Source: Anaerolineales bacterium UBA832 (GTDB taxonomy: Bacteria; Chloroflexota; Anaerolineae; Anaerolineales; UBA11657). From it: a stretch of 23,892 bases of DNA. Each line of letters opens with the position of its first letter. Within the stretch, counting starts at the first letter, position 1. A program made the translations under genes and the position numbers. The notes under the pieces were generated by a model. That model saw only the letters and a list, made by a program, of their open reading frames with translations, was not told the origin of the DNA and did no database searches. The DNA lies in assembly GCA_002296125.1 (NCBI GenBank), contig DBHI01000136.1, positions 21,341 through 45,232 of the forward strand. Reading direction: 5' to 3'. Shown here piece by piece: positions 16,372 to 23,892 of this stretch.

Positions 16372-17559
16372 TTAAGCAGATGCTATTCTTTGCGCTTTCT
16401 GCCTAGATCCATTCCATCTTACATCTGGAATCAATACATCTTTTTTCGATTCAATTCTATCTGAATACTTGAGTAAATCCTGCAACATTATCTTAATTTC
16501 ACTATCAATATCTTCTGTAGGTTCATATCCTAAATCAAACAAAGCTTGATGTGCAGGATTGTAATAATGATCTTCTGACTCGATTCGAGGATTCTCCAAA
16601 TTAACTATATTAGCATCAATACCAATATTAGAAGCAACTGATCTAACCTTTTCAGCTAATTCACCTACAGTGAAAACTCCTTGGAATTGGTTAAAGACTC
16701 TATACTCAGCCTTATCTGGTGGATTCTCAATTACTAATGTCATACACTGCATAGAATCTTTCAATGGTATGAAACTTCTTTTCTGACCACCATGACCATA
16801 TGTGGTTAGGGGATGATTAATGATTGCTTGACAACAAAAACGATTAATGATCGTACCGAAAGCTTGGTCAAAATCAACTCTGGTGATCATTCTATCATCT
16901 TCAACATCATCAAATCTTGTACCAAATACTACACCTTGCATAATATCTGTACTACGCAAACCCCACATGTTACAAGCAAACATCACATTGTTGCTATCAT
17001 GTACTTTGCTCCAGTGATACCACGAACCTGCCTGTCTTGGGAAAGGCATTAAATCTGTTCTACCATTATATTCAATTTCAAAAAACCCTTCAGGAATATC
17101 CACATTAGGAGTACCATATTCACCCATAGTACCAAGTTTAACCAAATGTGCATCTGGTGTAATATCGCGCATTGCATGCAATATATTTAATGTTCCTACA
17201 ATATTATTCTGCTGTACAAGTACCGTATGATTCAAATCTATCATGGAATAAGGTGCAGAAGGACACTCACCCAAATGTACTATAGCATCAGGTTTAAATT
17301 CTGTTATTACTTCTGAAACAAACCTCCAATCAGTTAAATCACCTTCTCTAAACCATAACTGAGTATCAAAAAGATCCTCATAGGCTTGTTGCCTATCTTG
17401 CATACCTAAAATAGGGGTTGCACTCTGACCACCCATTTCTGCTACCCATTCTCTTCTTTGGTATCCATCAACCCCTCCTACATCATGACCTCTAATTGCC
17501 AAATACTGAGCCAATGACCACCCTAAATATCCATCTATACCTGCAATAAAGACACGCAT
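16372..17559 (-). CDS. sqdB: UDP-sulfoquinovose synthase (SqdB/SQD1/Agl3-like)
   Basis: Makes UDP-sulfoquinovose from UDP-glucose and sulfite, using bound NAD+. The protein has 395 residues, as in plant SQD1 and bacterial SqdB. The cofactor loop is VFIAGIDGYLGWSLA. Diagnostic segments are HLGECPSAPYSMIDLN (95-110), QQNNIVGTLN, KLGTMGEYGTPN with T144, and WYHWSKVHDSNN with Y181 and K185. These residues align with T145, Y182 and K186 of Arabidopsis SQD1. Then come MQGVVFGTR and QKRSFIPL. The ATG at 17559 is chosen because a GAGGAGG lies 11 nt upstream; the frame is open further, to 17604. It is probably first in the operon with the epimerase, GT2 fusion and deacetylase. The end use could be the lipid SQDG or a sulfonated glycan. 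Confidence 0.93.
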   Translation of the reverse strand: MRVFIAGIDGYLGWSLAQYLAIRGHDVGGVDGYQRREWVAEMGGQSATPILGMQDRQQAYEDLFDTQLWFREGDLTDWRFVSEVITEFKPDAIVHLGECPSAPYSMIDLNHTVLVQQNNIVGTLNILHAMRDITPDAHLVKLGTMGEYGTPNVDIPEGFFEIEYNGRTDLMPFPRQAGSWYHWSKVHDSNNVMFACNMWGLRSTDIMQGVVFGTRFDDVEDDRMITRVDFDQAFGTIINRFCCQAIINHPLTTYGHGGQKRSFIPLKDSMQCMTLVIENPPDKAEYRVFNQFQGVFTVGELAEKVRSVASNIGIDANIVNLENPRIESEDHYYNPAHQALFDLGYEPTEDIDSEIKIMLQDLLKYSDRIESKKDVLIPDVRWNGSRQKAQRIASA

Positions 17560-17570
17560 AATTACAAATG

Positions 17571-17577
17571 CCTCCTC
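17571..17577 (-). promoter_or_regulatory. Strong Shine-Dalgarno of sqdB
   Basis: GAGGAGG on the minus strand, 11 nt before the ATG at 17559. It decides the sqdB start over an in-frame upstream codon at 17604. Confidence 0.75.
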
Positions 17578-17629
17578 AATAATATCTCTAACATATAGCC
17601 TCAATCTAGTACAACACTACAACTGGTTT

Positions 17630-17635
17630 ATTATA
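17630..17635 (-). promoter_or_regulatory. Possible -10 element for the sqdB operon
   Basis: TATAAT on the minus strand, in a 157-nt gap, just downstream of a terminator-like hairpin and about 70 nt before the sqdB ATG. No good -35 lies at 16-18 nt, so the promoter call rests on position and the perfect -10. Confidence 0.4.
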
Positions 17636-17682
17636 CATACTTCTTCCCTATGGCATTCATTACATAATCGAAATTAATTGTG

Positions 17683-17702
17683 AAAAAAATGTGAACATCA
17701 CA
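17683..17702 (-). terminator. Short intrinsic terminator-like hairpin after the GT-C genes
   Basis: On the minus strand TGTGA (17702-17698), loop TGT, TCACA (17694-17690), immediately followed by seven T (17689-17683). A G-U pair may extend the 5-bp stem to six. It lies about 15 nt past the stop at 17717. The stem is short and A+T-rich, but stem, tight loop and T-run are in the right order and place. Confidence 0.6.
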
Positions 17703-17716
17703 CATAAAATATTCAA

Positions 17717-19339
17717 TCACCAAGGATTATAATCGCCACTTACACAATATTGAACAGGATAATACATACTTACTACTCCCTGTTCCCAAATAACTTTTAC
17801 ATCAGACTGCCCTGATAAATCAAACTGCTGACTTACTTGAAAACTTCCAAATTCTTTATCTGAATTACGCCATCTATAGTACAAAACATACAAATTATCC
17901 AATCCTGGTATATTAACACGTGGAACATAATCAAAATGTAAGAAATATCCGGTTTTCAATTCACCATCACAATTGTCAATTGACCAACTTAAGTTATCTC
18001 CACCAAAACGAGTTGAACCAACATGTGGACATGGAACACCAACCAAGGATTGAATAGCTGGCATCATCATCCCATCAGTAGCACATACTCCTGATACTTT
18101 TTCTTTAGACAATTGATTCGGTATATGCACTATATTATTAAAATAACCAATAGTTAACCTCGCTAAAAGCCCTAAACCAAAGATTAAAAACAAGAACCTT
18201 TTGTTAAAAACTTTTGAGAAAAACAATCCAAAATCACCATTTATAAACTTTACCCATAATACAGTTTGAGGAATAGCAAACAAAACAATAGTACCAGGAT
18301 GCTCTGCATGTTGCTGTGGAAAAAGAAACCACCAAACCATACCCCCAAACGTAGTAACTAACCATAAAACGTCAAAATTACTAATTGAAAATAACTTATT
18401 TTCTTTAACCAATTGAACCACATAACAACATATTAGAAATGTTATACCAAATCCAAGATAATATTCAATTCTTAGGAAAAGCAAACCATAATATTCTCCA
18501 GAAAACAGGAATTTGAACCAGTTTGTTCGCTCAACAAACCGTGAAGATATCTCATCAATTCCATAATCCTTTGACAACAGGTAAATCCTATAAAATAAAG
18601 AACCAATGCCAAAAATAGGAGCTGTCATTAACAAGACTATTTGTGACCAATTAAGATTAATTATTCGATATAAGACTAATCCCCCTAATACTACGATTGA
18701 CCAAGGCAGTAACTGTAAAGAAAATAAACTTGTAATCAACAGCATTAACCAAGCCAATATCAATCTGCTTGCAGGCCATCTGCCTGGAATCAACCATACG
18801 TAAAGCTGTATACCCGACAAAAACATTATATAAGGTAGCCAATAACCAAGTGTAAGACTCCAAGTTAAATACCAATATGACAGACAACTAAGACTAAAAA
18901 AATATATGCCTGTCTTATAATTACTCAGCCTGGCCCAGACAATTGACCACATGCTTAATCCAATCAAAGAAAATAACAACATTACTAACCGATGACCTGT
19001 AAGAGTACTTATCCCAAAGCGGTCTAAAAAATATGCGACCCATTCATATCCAGAAGGCCAATGAGTATACACATAAGAGTAACCTAATTTAGGATTTAAA
19101 GAAATTTGATCAATATCAAAAGCTACACCACGAATTGGGAAAAATTTGGTTGCTTGCCAACCGATGCGTTTAGCATTTTCTACACTAGTTATAACGGCAC
19201 CATCAACCCAAGCATCACCTCCATTGATCCAATAACTATCAAATGGTGACCTCATATACCAAATGCACATTAAAGTAATACTAACTAACAAAACAATTTT
19301 TGAATGCTTGTCAATACTTAACATAACATTATTTCTCAT
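17717..19339 (-). CDS. Polytopic membrane protein, GT-C/GT39-like glycosyltransferase
   Basis: About 540 residues, with a first membrane segment near the N-terminus (IVLLVSITLMCIWYM). A periplasmic loop with acidic residues follows (SYWINGGDAWVDGAVITS), then many further hydrophobic segments. A soluble C-terminal part (from about 400) contains MMMPAIQSLVGVPCPH and ends YYPVQYCVSGDYNPW. This is the architecture of GT-C enzymes, which transfer sugars from polyprenyl-phosphate donors on the outer face of the membrane. The DG/GD-containing first loop is the usual place of the catalytic Asp. The frame opens at a TTG (19342); the ATG at 19339 is preferred, and an ATG at 19321 is also possible. It is the last gene before a terminator-like hairpin. 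The family assignment is by architecture only. Confidence 0.65.
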   Translation of the reverse strand: MRNNVMLSIDKHSKIVLLVSITLMCIWYMRSPFDSYWINGGDAWVDGAVITSVENAKRIGWQATKFFPIRGVAFDIDQISLNPKLGYSYVYTHWPSGYEWVAYFLDRFGISTLTGHRLVMLLFSLIGLSMWSIVWARLSNYKTGIYFFSLSCLSYWYLTWSLTLGYWLPYIMFLSGIQLYVWLIPGRWPASRLILAWLMLLITSLFSLQLLPWSIVVLGGLVLYRIINLNWSQIVLLMTAPIFGIGSLFYRIYLLSKDYGIDEISSRFVERTNWFKFLFSGEYYGLLFLRIEYYLGFGITFLICCYVVQLVKENKLFSISNFDVLWLVTTFGGMVWWFLFPQQHAEHPGTIVLFAIPQTVLWVKFINGDFGLFFSKVFNKRFLFLIFGLGLLARLTIGYFNNIVHIPNQLSKEKVSGVCATDGMMMPAIQSLVGVPCPHVGSTRFGGDNLSWSIDNCDGELKTGYFLHFDYVPRVNIPGLDNLYVLYYRWRNSDKEFGSFQVSQQFDLSGQSDVKVIWEQGVVSMYYPVQYCVSGDYNPW

Positions 19340-19395
19340 CAAGACATCTATTTGTTACAACAGATTCTAAAGTATAGATAGAAAATATATGCATA

Positions 19396-20925
19396 TCAAT
19401 ACAAATATAAAACGTGACACCAATTTGGCTTTAACGAACCAAACAAATCTGGACCATATCCCTGAACAGCATGCAACATCTTCAACATTTCCTCATCAAA
19501 ATGTTGAAGAGTAATCAACTCACTCTGACAAACATCATCGTTTTTAAAACAGTCACAGCTACCCTCAACAGTAATTGCAACTAAATTGTTGTTTGAAGGT
19601 AAAATGGATTGAGATAATTCCTCAGTTAATTTATATGCATTGCTTTGATGATCAAAATAAAAATCACCTAAATCTGTCGCATAATATAAATTCTCTGCCT
19701 CCAATGCTTGAATTGCAACAAAAGTAGTATCAACACCGGAAGTCCATTGTATCCTAGGACGAGCACGCAAATAATTCGATCCAAGTAAGATGACAATTAA
19801 AAACCATTGTGCCAATTGAAAACTTAAATTTAATCTCCGAAACAATCTTACTCGATCAAACACAATACTAATACAACAGCCAATCATAATGGGCACGCCA
19901 ATCATAAAGATGACATAATATTTCTTTAAGGCCAATCCTTTTGTAAAAATTGAAAGCTCTAACAGCATAAATGGAATAACAAAAAATGCAACAATTTTTA
20001 ACCAGATCATTGACTTTGTAACAACAAATTGCTGTATTGCAAAAATCAAACTTAATACAAATAAAATAGCTATAAACATACCATCAGTTTGAACAAAAAC
20101 GACAATATAAGAGAAAAAATCACTAAAGGAACTAGGATCTGGAAATGGGTCAAACATCTGCAAATATGCACCCCCTAACCAAGAGGATGCTGATAAACCA
20201 TAAGATCGGCACACCCTAACAATGATTTCAGCTATCAAAATAGGTAGAAGCATACTTGCCAACAATACGAAACTTCTACCAATAAACCGTAATATACGTA
20301 CTTGTAATTTTCTAGCATAAGAATATTCATTTATCAATTCCCAGACTATTACTGTCAAAAATGCCGGTATAAAATAAATGCTATGCAAAACAATTGTAAA
20401 ACCCATTACAAATCCTACAAGGATCATCCATTTTAAATCAACATTCCTGTTACGATCAATATATAAATACAAACATATACCCAACAACATACAAAAAAGA
20501 CTAGCCATAGGTGCTTGTGGCAAACGAGAAAAATGTATAAACGTTAACATAGAAGAAACAAGCACAGCACCAACAACACCGGAATTTTTGTTGACAAGAA
20601 TAGTACAGCATTTATATACAAGAGCTATTATTGCTGTACCAAACATCACTGACAAAAGCGAACCAACAAAAAGTCTAAAACCCATAATCTGATAACCCAA
20701 AGCCACAAACAATTGCCACAATGGCTTGCTAACTCCTGGAAAAGCACCATCTGTAACAATAGTCTTACTTTCCAATATCCTCCCTGCCATAAAATCTTCG
20801 CCGTCCCAGGGGACTTGGTCAAATACATTTGATACTCGTAAATAAAATCCAATTAAAATAATGAATAATATGGTAAGATCAATCATTCGACTATTACGAT
20901 TATCTAAAGACAATTTATTATTCAT
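19396..20925 (-). CDS. Polytopic membrane protein, GT39/ArnT-like glycosyltransferase
   Basis: About 509 residues from the ATG at 20925. The frame is open to 21000, but that start would add an 83-nt overlap with the preceding gene; ATG 20925 overlaps it by 8 nt. The first membrane segment (LTILFIILIGFYL) leads into the loop VPWDGEDFMAGRI, with paired acids where PMT/ArnT enzymes have the catalytic Asp-Glu. GVSKPLWQLFVALGYQIMG follows, recalling the KPPL motif of GT39. Roughly ten more hydrophobic segments follow, then a soluble C-terminal region with ATDLGDFYFDHQ. Probably it transfers a sugar from a polyprenyl-phosphate donor to a glycan, lipid or protein. Donor and acceptor are unknown. Confidence 0.72.
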   Translation of the reverse strand: MNNKLSLDNRNSRMIDLTILFIILIGFYLRVSNVFDQVPWDGEDFMAGRILESKTIVTDGAFPGVSKPLWQLFVALGYQIMGFRLFVGSLLSVMFGTAIIALVYKCCTILVNKNSGVVGAVLVSSMLTFIHFSRLPQAPMASLFCMLLGICLYLYIDRNRNVDLKWMILVGFVMGFTIVLHSIYFIPAFLTVIVWELINEYSYARKLQVRILRFIGRSFVLLASMLLPILIAEIIVRVCRSYGLSASSWLGGAYLQMFDPFPDPSSFSDFFSYIVVFVQTDGMFIAILFVLSLIFAIQQFVVTKSMIWLKIVAFFVIPFMLLELSIFTKGLALKKYYVIFMIGVPIMIGCCISIVFDRVRLFRRLNLSFQLAQWFLIVILLGSNYLRARPRIQWTSGVDTTFVAIQALEAENLYYATDLGDFYFDHQSNAYKLTEELSQSILPSNNNLVAITVEGSCDCFKNDDVCQSELITLQHFDEEMLKMLHAVQGYGPDLFGSLKPNWCHVLYLY

Positions 20926-22846
20926 TTGTTGCCCTAGAAATACTCCATGAATTCTGTCCAAATCTATTACACATAACACTAGACTGAACTGACTGATCAT
21001 AAGAATCCAACTTATAAATACTCATTGAGGGTGCTAAACCCATAACTTCACGTCTGTATTCCAAATCAACTTCATATTCTGTAGGAACATTACTAAGATT
21101 CCACAAGTCACCTTCGACACTAACATATCTGAAACCTAAATCATATAATTGAGACAAACTATTTATTCCACCTTGCAACAACTGTTTTTCACTTTTAGTA
21201 CCCATACATTGAATCAGATCATTACGTAACCAATAAACATAACTATTTGGAACAATCACTCTATCACCTTGTGAAGCAAGTATATTGATAGAAACCATAT
21301 CTTTACATTCAGGTATTGTAAAACCTTCAATATCACACTTGCTAGCATCTTGAATCTGATATCGATACAATCGTTTAAATTCCTGTTCAAGAGTTGAGTA
21401 TCCAATTAATCCCATAAACAAACATAAGGCAATTACCCATACAAACCCGGTATATCTCGCTGAATATACAATAATATATTCTGAACCCAATGCTAAAACT
21501 GGTATGAGACCCAACAACGTTGGCAACATGAACCTAGGAGCAAAATATCTTTGCTGTACTAATGCACCAATTACCAATGTCACAAAAATCACAGTAGTAA
21601 ATAGAATCAATTCTTTTTTATGAAGTAATCTTTGAAAAGATATTACAACAAAAGGTAAAAGAGCCAAATACAGTCCAGACACATTCCCATATTGAAAAGT
21701 GTAATCACCATATGCTAATGCAAACGGATATGTCAACAATATTTGTTTGGCTATATCCGGAGAATTCCAAACACCCTGTGAATAATAGATATTACTTGTC
21801 TGTGCATCCAAAAACAAGAAAGGTGCTAGAGGTTCGTCAAACAATATTGTATTTTTTGCAGCATGATGTATAAAAGGTAAACATGCGAATATTCCTAATC
21901 GAAACAAATCATTTATAGATATCCTTTTATTGAAAACATCCCAGCAAAATAAAATTAATACAGGCATTGCTACAGCAATCAAATAAGTAGCTTTTGCTAC
22001 CACTGCAAAACCTAAGAAAAAACCAGCAAGATTCAAATGTGTATGATTAACAAACTGCCTTCTATACTCTAAAACCCAATACATTGCTGATAGTCCCAAA
22101 GAAGCAGCAAAGATATCCACCTTACCATCAATAATATAGAAAGTTACTGCTGTCGATGATAAAACAATTGCCATTGCAACAACTTTACCAATGTTACCTA
22201 CACCAAGATTTCCACAAATCACCACAACTTGAATTATCAAATTCAAGAATGCTACCCAAACAAATAATAAAACAGCCTGCTCATCAGCAAGTGATAACAA
22301 AACAGCATGATGCATTTCACCAAACAAACCAGATATAGTATGCGTTAATTCATATCCAACCACAGGTGAAATTTCTCCTGTAGCAGCCATTAATTTGGGT
22401 AAAACCATATAAAAAAACATTCCATCACCAGCTCCGAATCTGACAGGCAAAATAGCATTAAAAACACCCATAAACACCAATATCATACATATGACACACT
22501 GAACTAAAAATATTGGAGTGGGTAAAACAGAAAAATGAGTTCCAATATGATCGAAAACATCCTTAATATGTTGTCGTATTTTATTAAGATGCAAAAATAT
22601 ACCTAGAACAACAAAAAATCCTAAAACTATATAAATTTCTAGTGTAAAAAATCGAGATGCAAGACCTAAAATAGTCCAAACTATTACTAGAATACATTGA
22701 CCCAGAACAAAAACTGTTGACAATGTTGCCAATGATGATCTCCTAGAAGATACACGTACAAACATACCAAAAACCGATGACAAACTAAAGCCTGTACAAA
22801 TACATGCAATTACATAAAATAAACACACTAACAATGAAGTGATCAT
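20918..22846 (-). CDS. Large polytopic membrane protein, GT-C-like
   Basis: A 642-residue protein with many membrane segments throughout residues 1-470 and a soluble C-terminal domain (about 480-642) containing PNSYVYWLRNDLIQCMGT. The region VRFGAGDGMFFYMVLPKLM, after about the fourth segment, resembles the first catalytic loop of GT-C enzymes (an acidic residue following a membrane segment). The closest family cannot be named by eye. Its context, between a YfhO-like gene and two GT-C-like genes with an 8-nt overlap, suggests a role in lipid-linked glycan transfer or polymerisation. It could be an unrecognised polymerase. Confidence 0.6.
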   Translation of the reverse strand: MITSLLVCLFYVIACICTGFSLSSVFGMFVRVSSRRSSLATLSTVFVLGQCILVIVWTILGLASRFFTLEIYIVLGFFVVLGIFLHLNKIRQHIKDVFDHIGTHFSVLPTPIFLVQCVICMILVFMGVFNAILPVRFGAGDGMFFYMVLPKLMAATGEISPVVGYELTHTISGLFGEMHHAVLLSLADEQAVLLFVWVAFLNLIIQVVVICGNLGVGNIGKVVAMAIVLSSTAVTFYIIDGKVDIFAASLGLSAMYWVLEYRRQFVNHTHLNLAGFFLGFAVVAKATYLIAVAMPVLILFCWDVFNKRISINDLFRLGIFACLPFIHHAAKNTILFDEPLAPFLFLDAQTSNIYYSQGVWNSPDIAKQILLTYPFALAYGDYTFQYGNVSGLYLALLPFVVISFQRLLHKKELILFTTVIFVTLVIGALVQQRYFAPRFMLPTLLGLIPVLALGSEYIIVYSARYTGFVWVIALCLFMGLIGYSTLEQEFKRLYRYQIQDASKCDIEGFTIPECKDMVSINILASQGDRVIVPNSYVYWLRNDLIQCMGTKSEKQLLQGGINSLSQLYDLGFRYVSVEGDLWNLSNVPTEYEVDLEYRREVMGLAPSMSIYKLDSYDQSVQSSVMCNRFGQNSWSISRATNE

Positions 22847-22874
22847 AGATACACCAAATTAATTCATATAAGTA

Positions 22875-23042
22875 TTACCAAACTGAAATGTTGCGCAAAA
22901 CTGCAGTAAATGAATCCAAACCAACGATCTGTAACAGATAGGTCAATGGCGCATATATATTTACTCGCAACCTGATTGAAACAAAAAACAACAACCAACC
23001 AATTAAGATAAAACGAAAAAATAACCAATCAATTAATTTCAT
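22875..23042 (-). CDS. Candidate small membrane protein (55 aa)
   Basis: The 211-nt gap between the YfhO-like and GT-C-like genes contains an ATG-TAA frame that fills most of it. It starts 15 nt after the upstream stop (23058) and ends 28 nt before the next start (22846). The protein begins MKLIDWLFFRFILIGWLLFF, giving one strong membrane segment at about 6-23, then SIRLRVNIYAPLTYLLQIVG and a soluble tail ending RNISVW. The basic residues after the segment could set topology. No Shine-Dalgarno is visible. No family is recognised, and it could be spurious or a remnant of a larger gene, but its fit in the operon gap supports a real gene. Confidence 0.45.
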   Translation of the reverse strand: MKLIDWLFFRFILIGWLLFFVSIRLRVNIYAPLTYLLQIVGLDSFTAVLRNISVW

Positions 23043-23057
23043 ATGACAACCAAAAAA

Positions 23058-23892
23058 CTACTTATTTGTAACTAATCTAACATTAAACATTGCGTACAGA
23101 CTCCATAACACTATAATTACAAACATTGCTACAGCTATTTGTATGGACAGAAAGGTATAGTACGGCCTGTAATACATAACAATTTCGCTATATCCCTCAG
23201 GAACAACAACACCTTTAAATGTCCCATAAGCCTTCACCAAATCTGAATCCATACCATTAACCTTGGCATACCAACCTAACGAATAATTATCAGGATAAAC
23301 CAACATACCTGGTTGAGATGCATACACATTAAATGCAATTCGATCTGGATGATAATCATTTATATTAACTTCACCAATAGGAGTAATATCTGAATTAGGT
23401 AAAAATAAATTGTCGACTTCAGTATTTAACAAATATACGTTTTCTAGTAAATCTTGATTGGATGCAGATGCAAGACCTCTTATCAGATCTTCCTTATTTG
23501 AAAAACCAATAGAACCAAATGTAATCCATGCTTCAGGAAATACATTTTCATTATGATATAGATATACATCATGCCAAAATGGAGGTTTTGTCTGATGCGA
23601 TAGTCCAACAAAATCACGCAATGTATTAGCCCACCATGGAACTAATGACTTTTCACCATCTTCGATTATTACTGGAGTAAGATCATATTTATCTGAATCC
23701 AATATCTCCCTTCCAGACGAAATATAATTAACACCCATTAAATTTAACAATGGCCTACGAAGAATACTGTTAAGATTTCCCCTTTCTTCAACTGCAGCAT
23801 CATCCCAATAAAGAGTTAACCGTCTAGGATAATTTATATAATCATTCCTAAAGACCTCAGAACGAGATAATATAGGATCAATTAATGCCATC
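23058..23892 (-). CDS. YfhO-like bacterial membrane protein, C-terminal part (5' end outside window)
   Basis: The last 278 codons of a gene continuing past 23892; the ATG at 23891 is probably internal. The segment NVYASQPGMLVYPDNYSLGW, then YAKVNGMDSDLVKAYGTFKG and VVPEGYSEIVMYYRPYY, matches the C-terminal beta-rich domain of YfhO-family proteins, where a 'PGW x A x V(D/N)G' pattern recurs. A final membrane segment (about IQIAVAMFVIIVLWSLYAMF) and a short basic tail RLVTNK follow. YfhO proteins are large GT-C-fold membrane proteins linked to glycosylation of wall polymers. The earlier part visible here (TLYWDDAAVEERGNL and following) is the extracytoplasmic region. Full length is typically about 800 residues or more. 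Confidence 0.75.
   Translation of the reverse strand, partial: MALIDPILSRSEVFRNDYINYPRRLTLYWDDAAVEERGNLNSILRRPLLNLMGVNYISSGREILDSDKYDLTPVIIEDGEKSLVPWWANTLRDFVGLSHQTKPPFWHDVYLYHNENVFPEAWITFGSIGFSNKEDLIRGLASASNQDLLENVYLLNTEVDNLFLPNSDITPIGEVNINDYHPDRIAFNVYASQPGMLVYPDNYSLGWYAKVNGMDSDLVKAYGTFKGVVVPEGYSEIVMYYRPYYTFLSIQIAVAMFVIIVLWSLYAMFNVRLVTNK

Noticed and set aside
20646..20852. Minus-strand 68-codon frame within the GT39-like gene
   Set aside because: A shadow in another frame of a continuous membrane protein with a clear first-loop motif.
1..23892. CRISPR arrays, tRNA or rRNA genes, insertion sequences, integrase or phage genes
   Set aside because: Looked for in all gaps and frames; no direct-repeat series, cloverleaf-like segment, transposase or terminal inverted repeats seen.

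Overview
This is an A+T-rich bacterial window. It is almost entirely coding, and all genes but one lie on the minus strand. It reads as a cell-surface polysaccharide and glycolipid assembly locus with several housekeeping genes embedded in it. The long-form glucose-1-phosphate thymidylyltransferase, the UDP-sulfoquinovose synthase, the DUF2304-type glycosyltransferase, the PF00882-type protein and a YfhO-like protein together recall uncultured, low-GC marine Chloroflexota (SAR202-like). That placement is inference from gene content and is not proven by any marker here. Many starts lack a clear Shine-Dalgarno, and GTG/TTG starts occur inside stop-start overlaps.

Layout, in the direction of minus-strand transcription (high to low coordinates). 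(1) 23892-17717: the C-terminal part of a YfhO-like membrane protein, a 55-codon candidate small membrane protein, and three large polytopic GT-C-like proteins, ending in a short terminator-like hairpin. (2) 17559-11200: a promoter-like gap, then sqdB (UDP-sulfoquinovose synthase), an NAD-dependent sugar epimerase, a DUF2304-GT2 fusion, a polysaccharide deacetylase, argS and dcd. (3) 9870-11192 (+): the only plus-strand gene, a putative lipoprotein with a seven-repeat TolB-like propeller. It is divergent from (4), and the shared upstream region holds a strong inverted repeat. (4) 9802-4722: a PF00882 phospholipase-C-like protein, rmlD, two GT2 glycosyltransferases, rnhB and a GT4 glycosyltransferase. 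(5) 4601-1: two Wzz-type chain-length proteins, a BY-kinase-like ATPase with a degenerate P-loop, rmlA, rmlB and the 5' end of aconitase (acn).

Taken together, rmlA/rmlB/rmlD would make dTDP-6-deoxyhexose (dTDP-L-rhamnose if an rmlC exists elsewhere), and sqdB would make UDP-sulfoquinovose. The GT2, GT4 and GT-C proteins would transfer sugars to polyprenyl carriers and growing glycans. The Wzz pair plus the kinase-like protein would control chain length and export. The deacetylase would trim N-acetyl or O-acetyl groups. No flippase (Wzx), recognised polymerase (Wzy), initiating phosphoglycosyltransferase or rmlC is visible. No tRNA, rRNA, CRISPR array, insertion sequence or transposase was seen.
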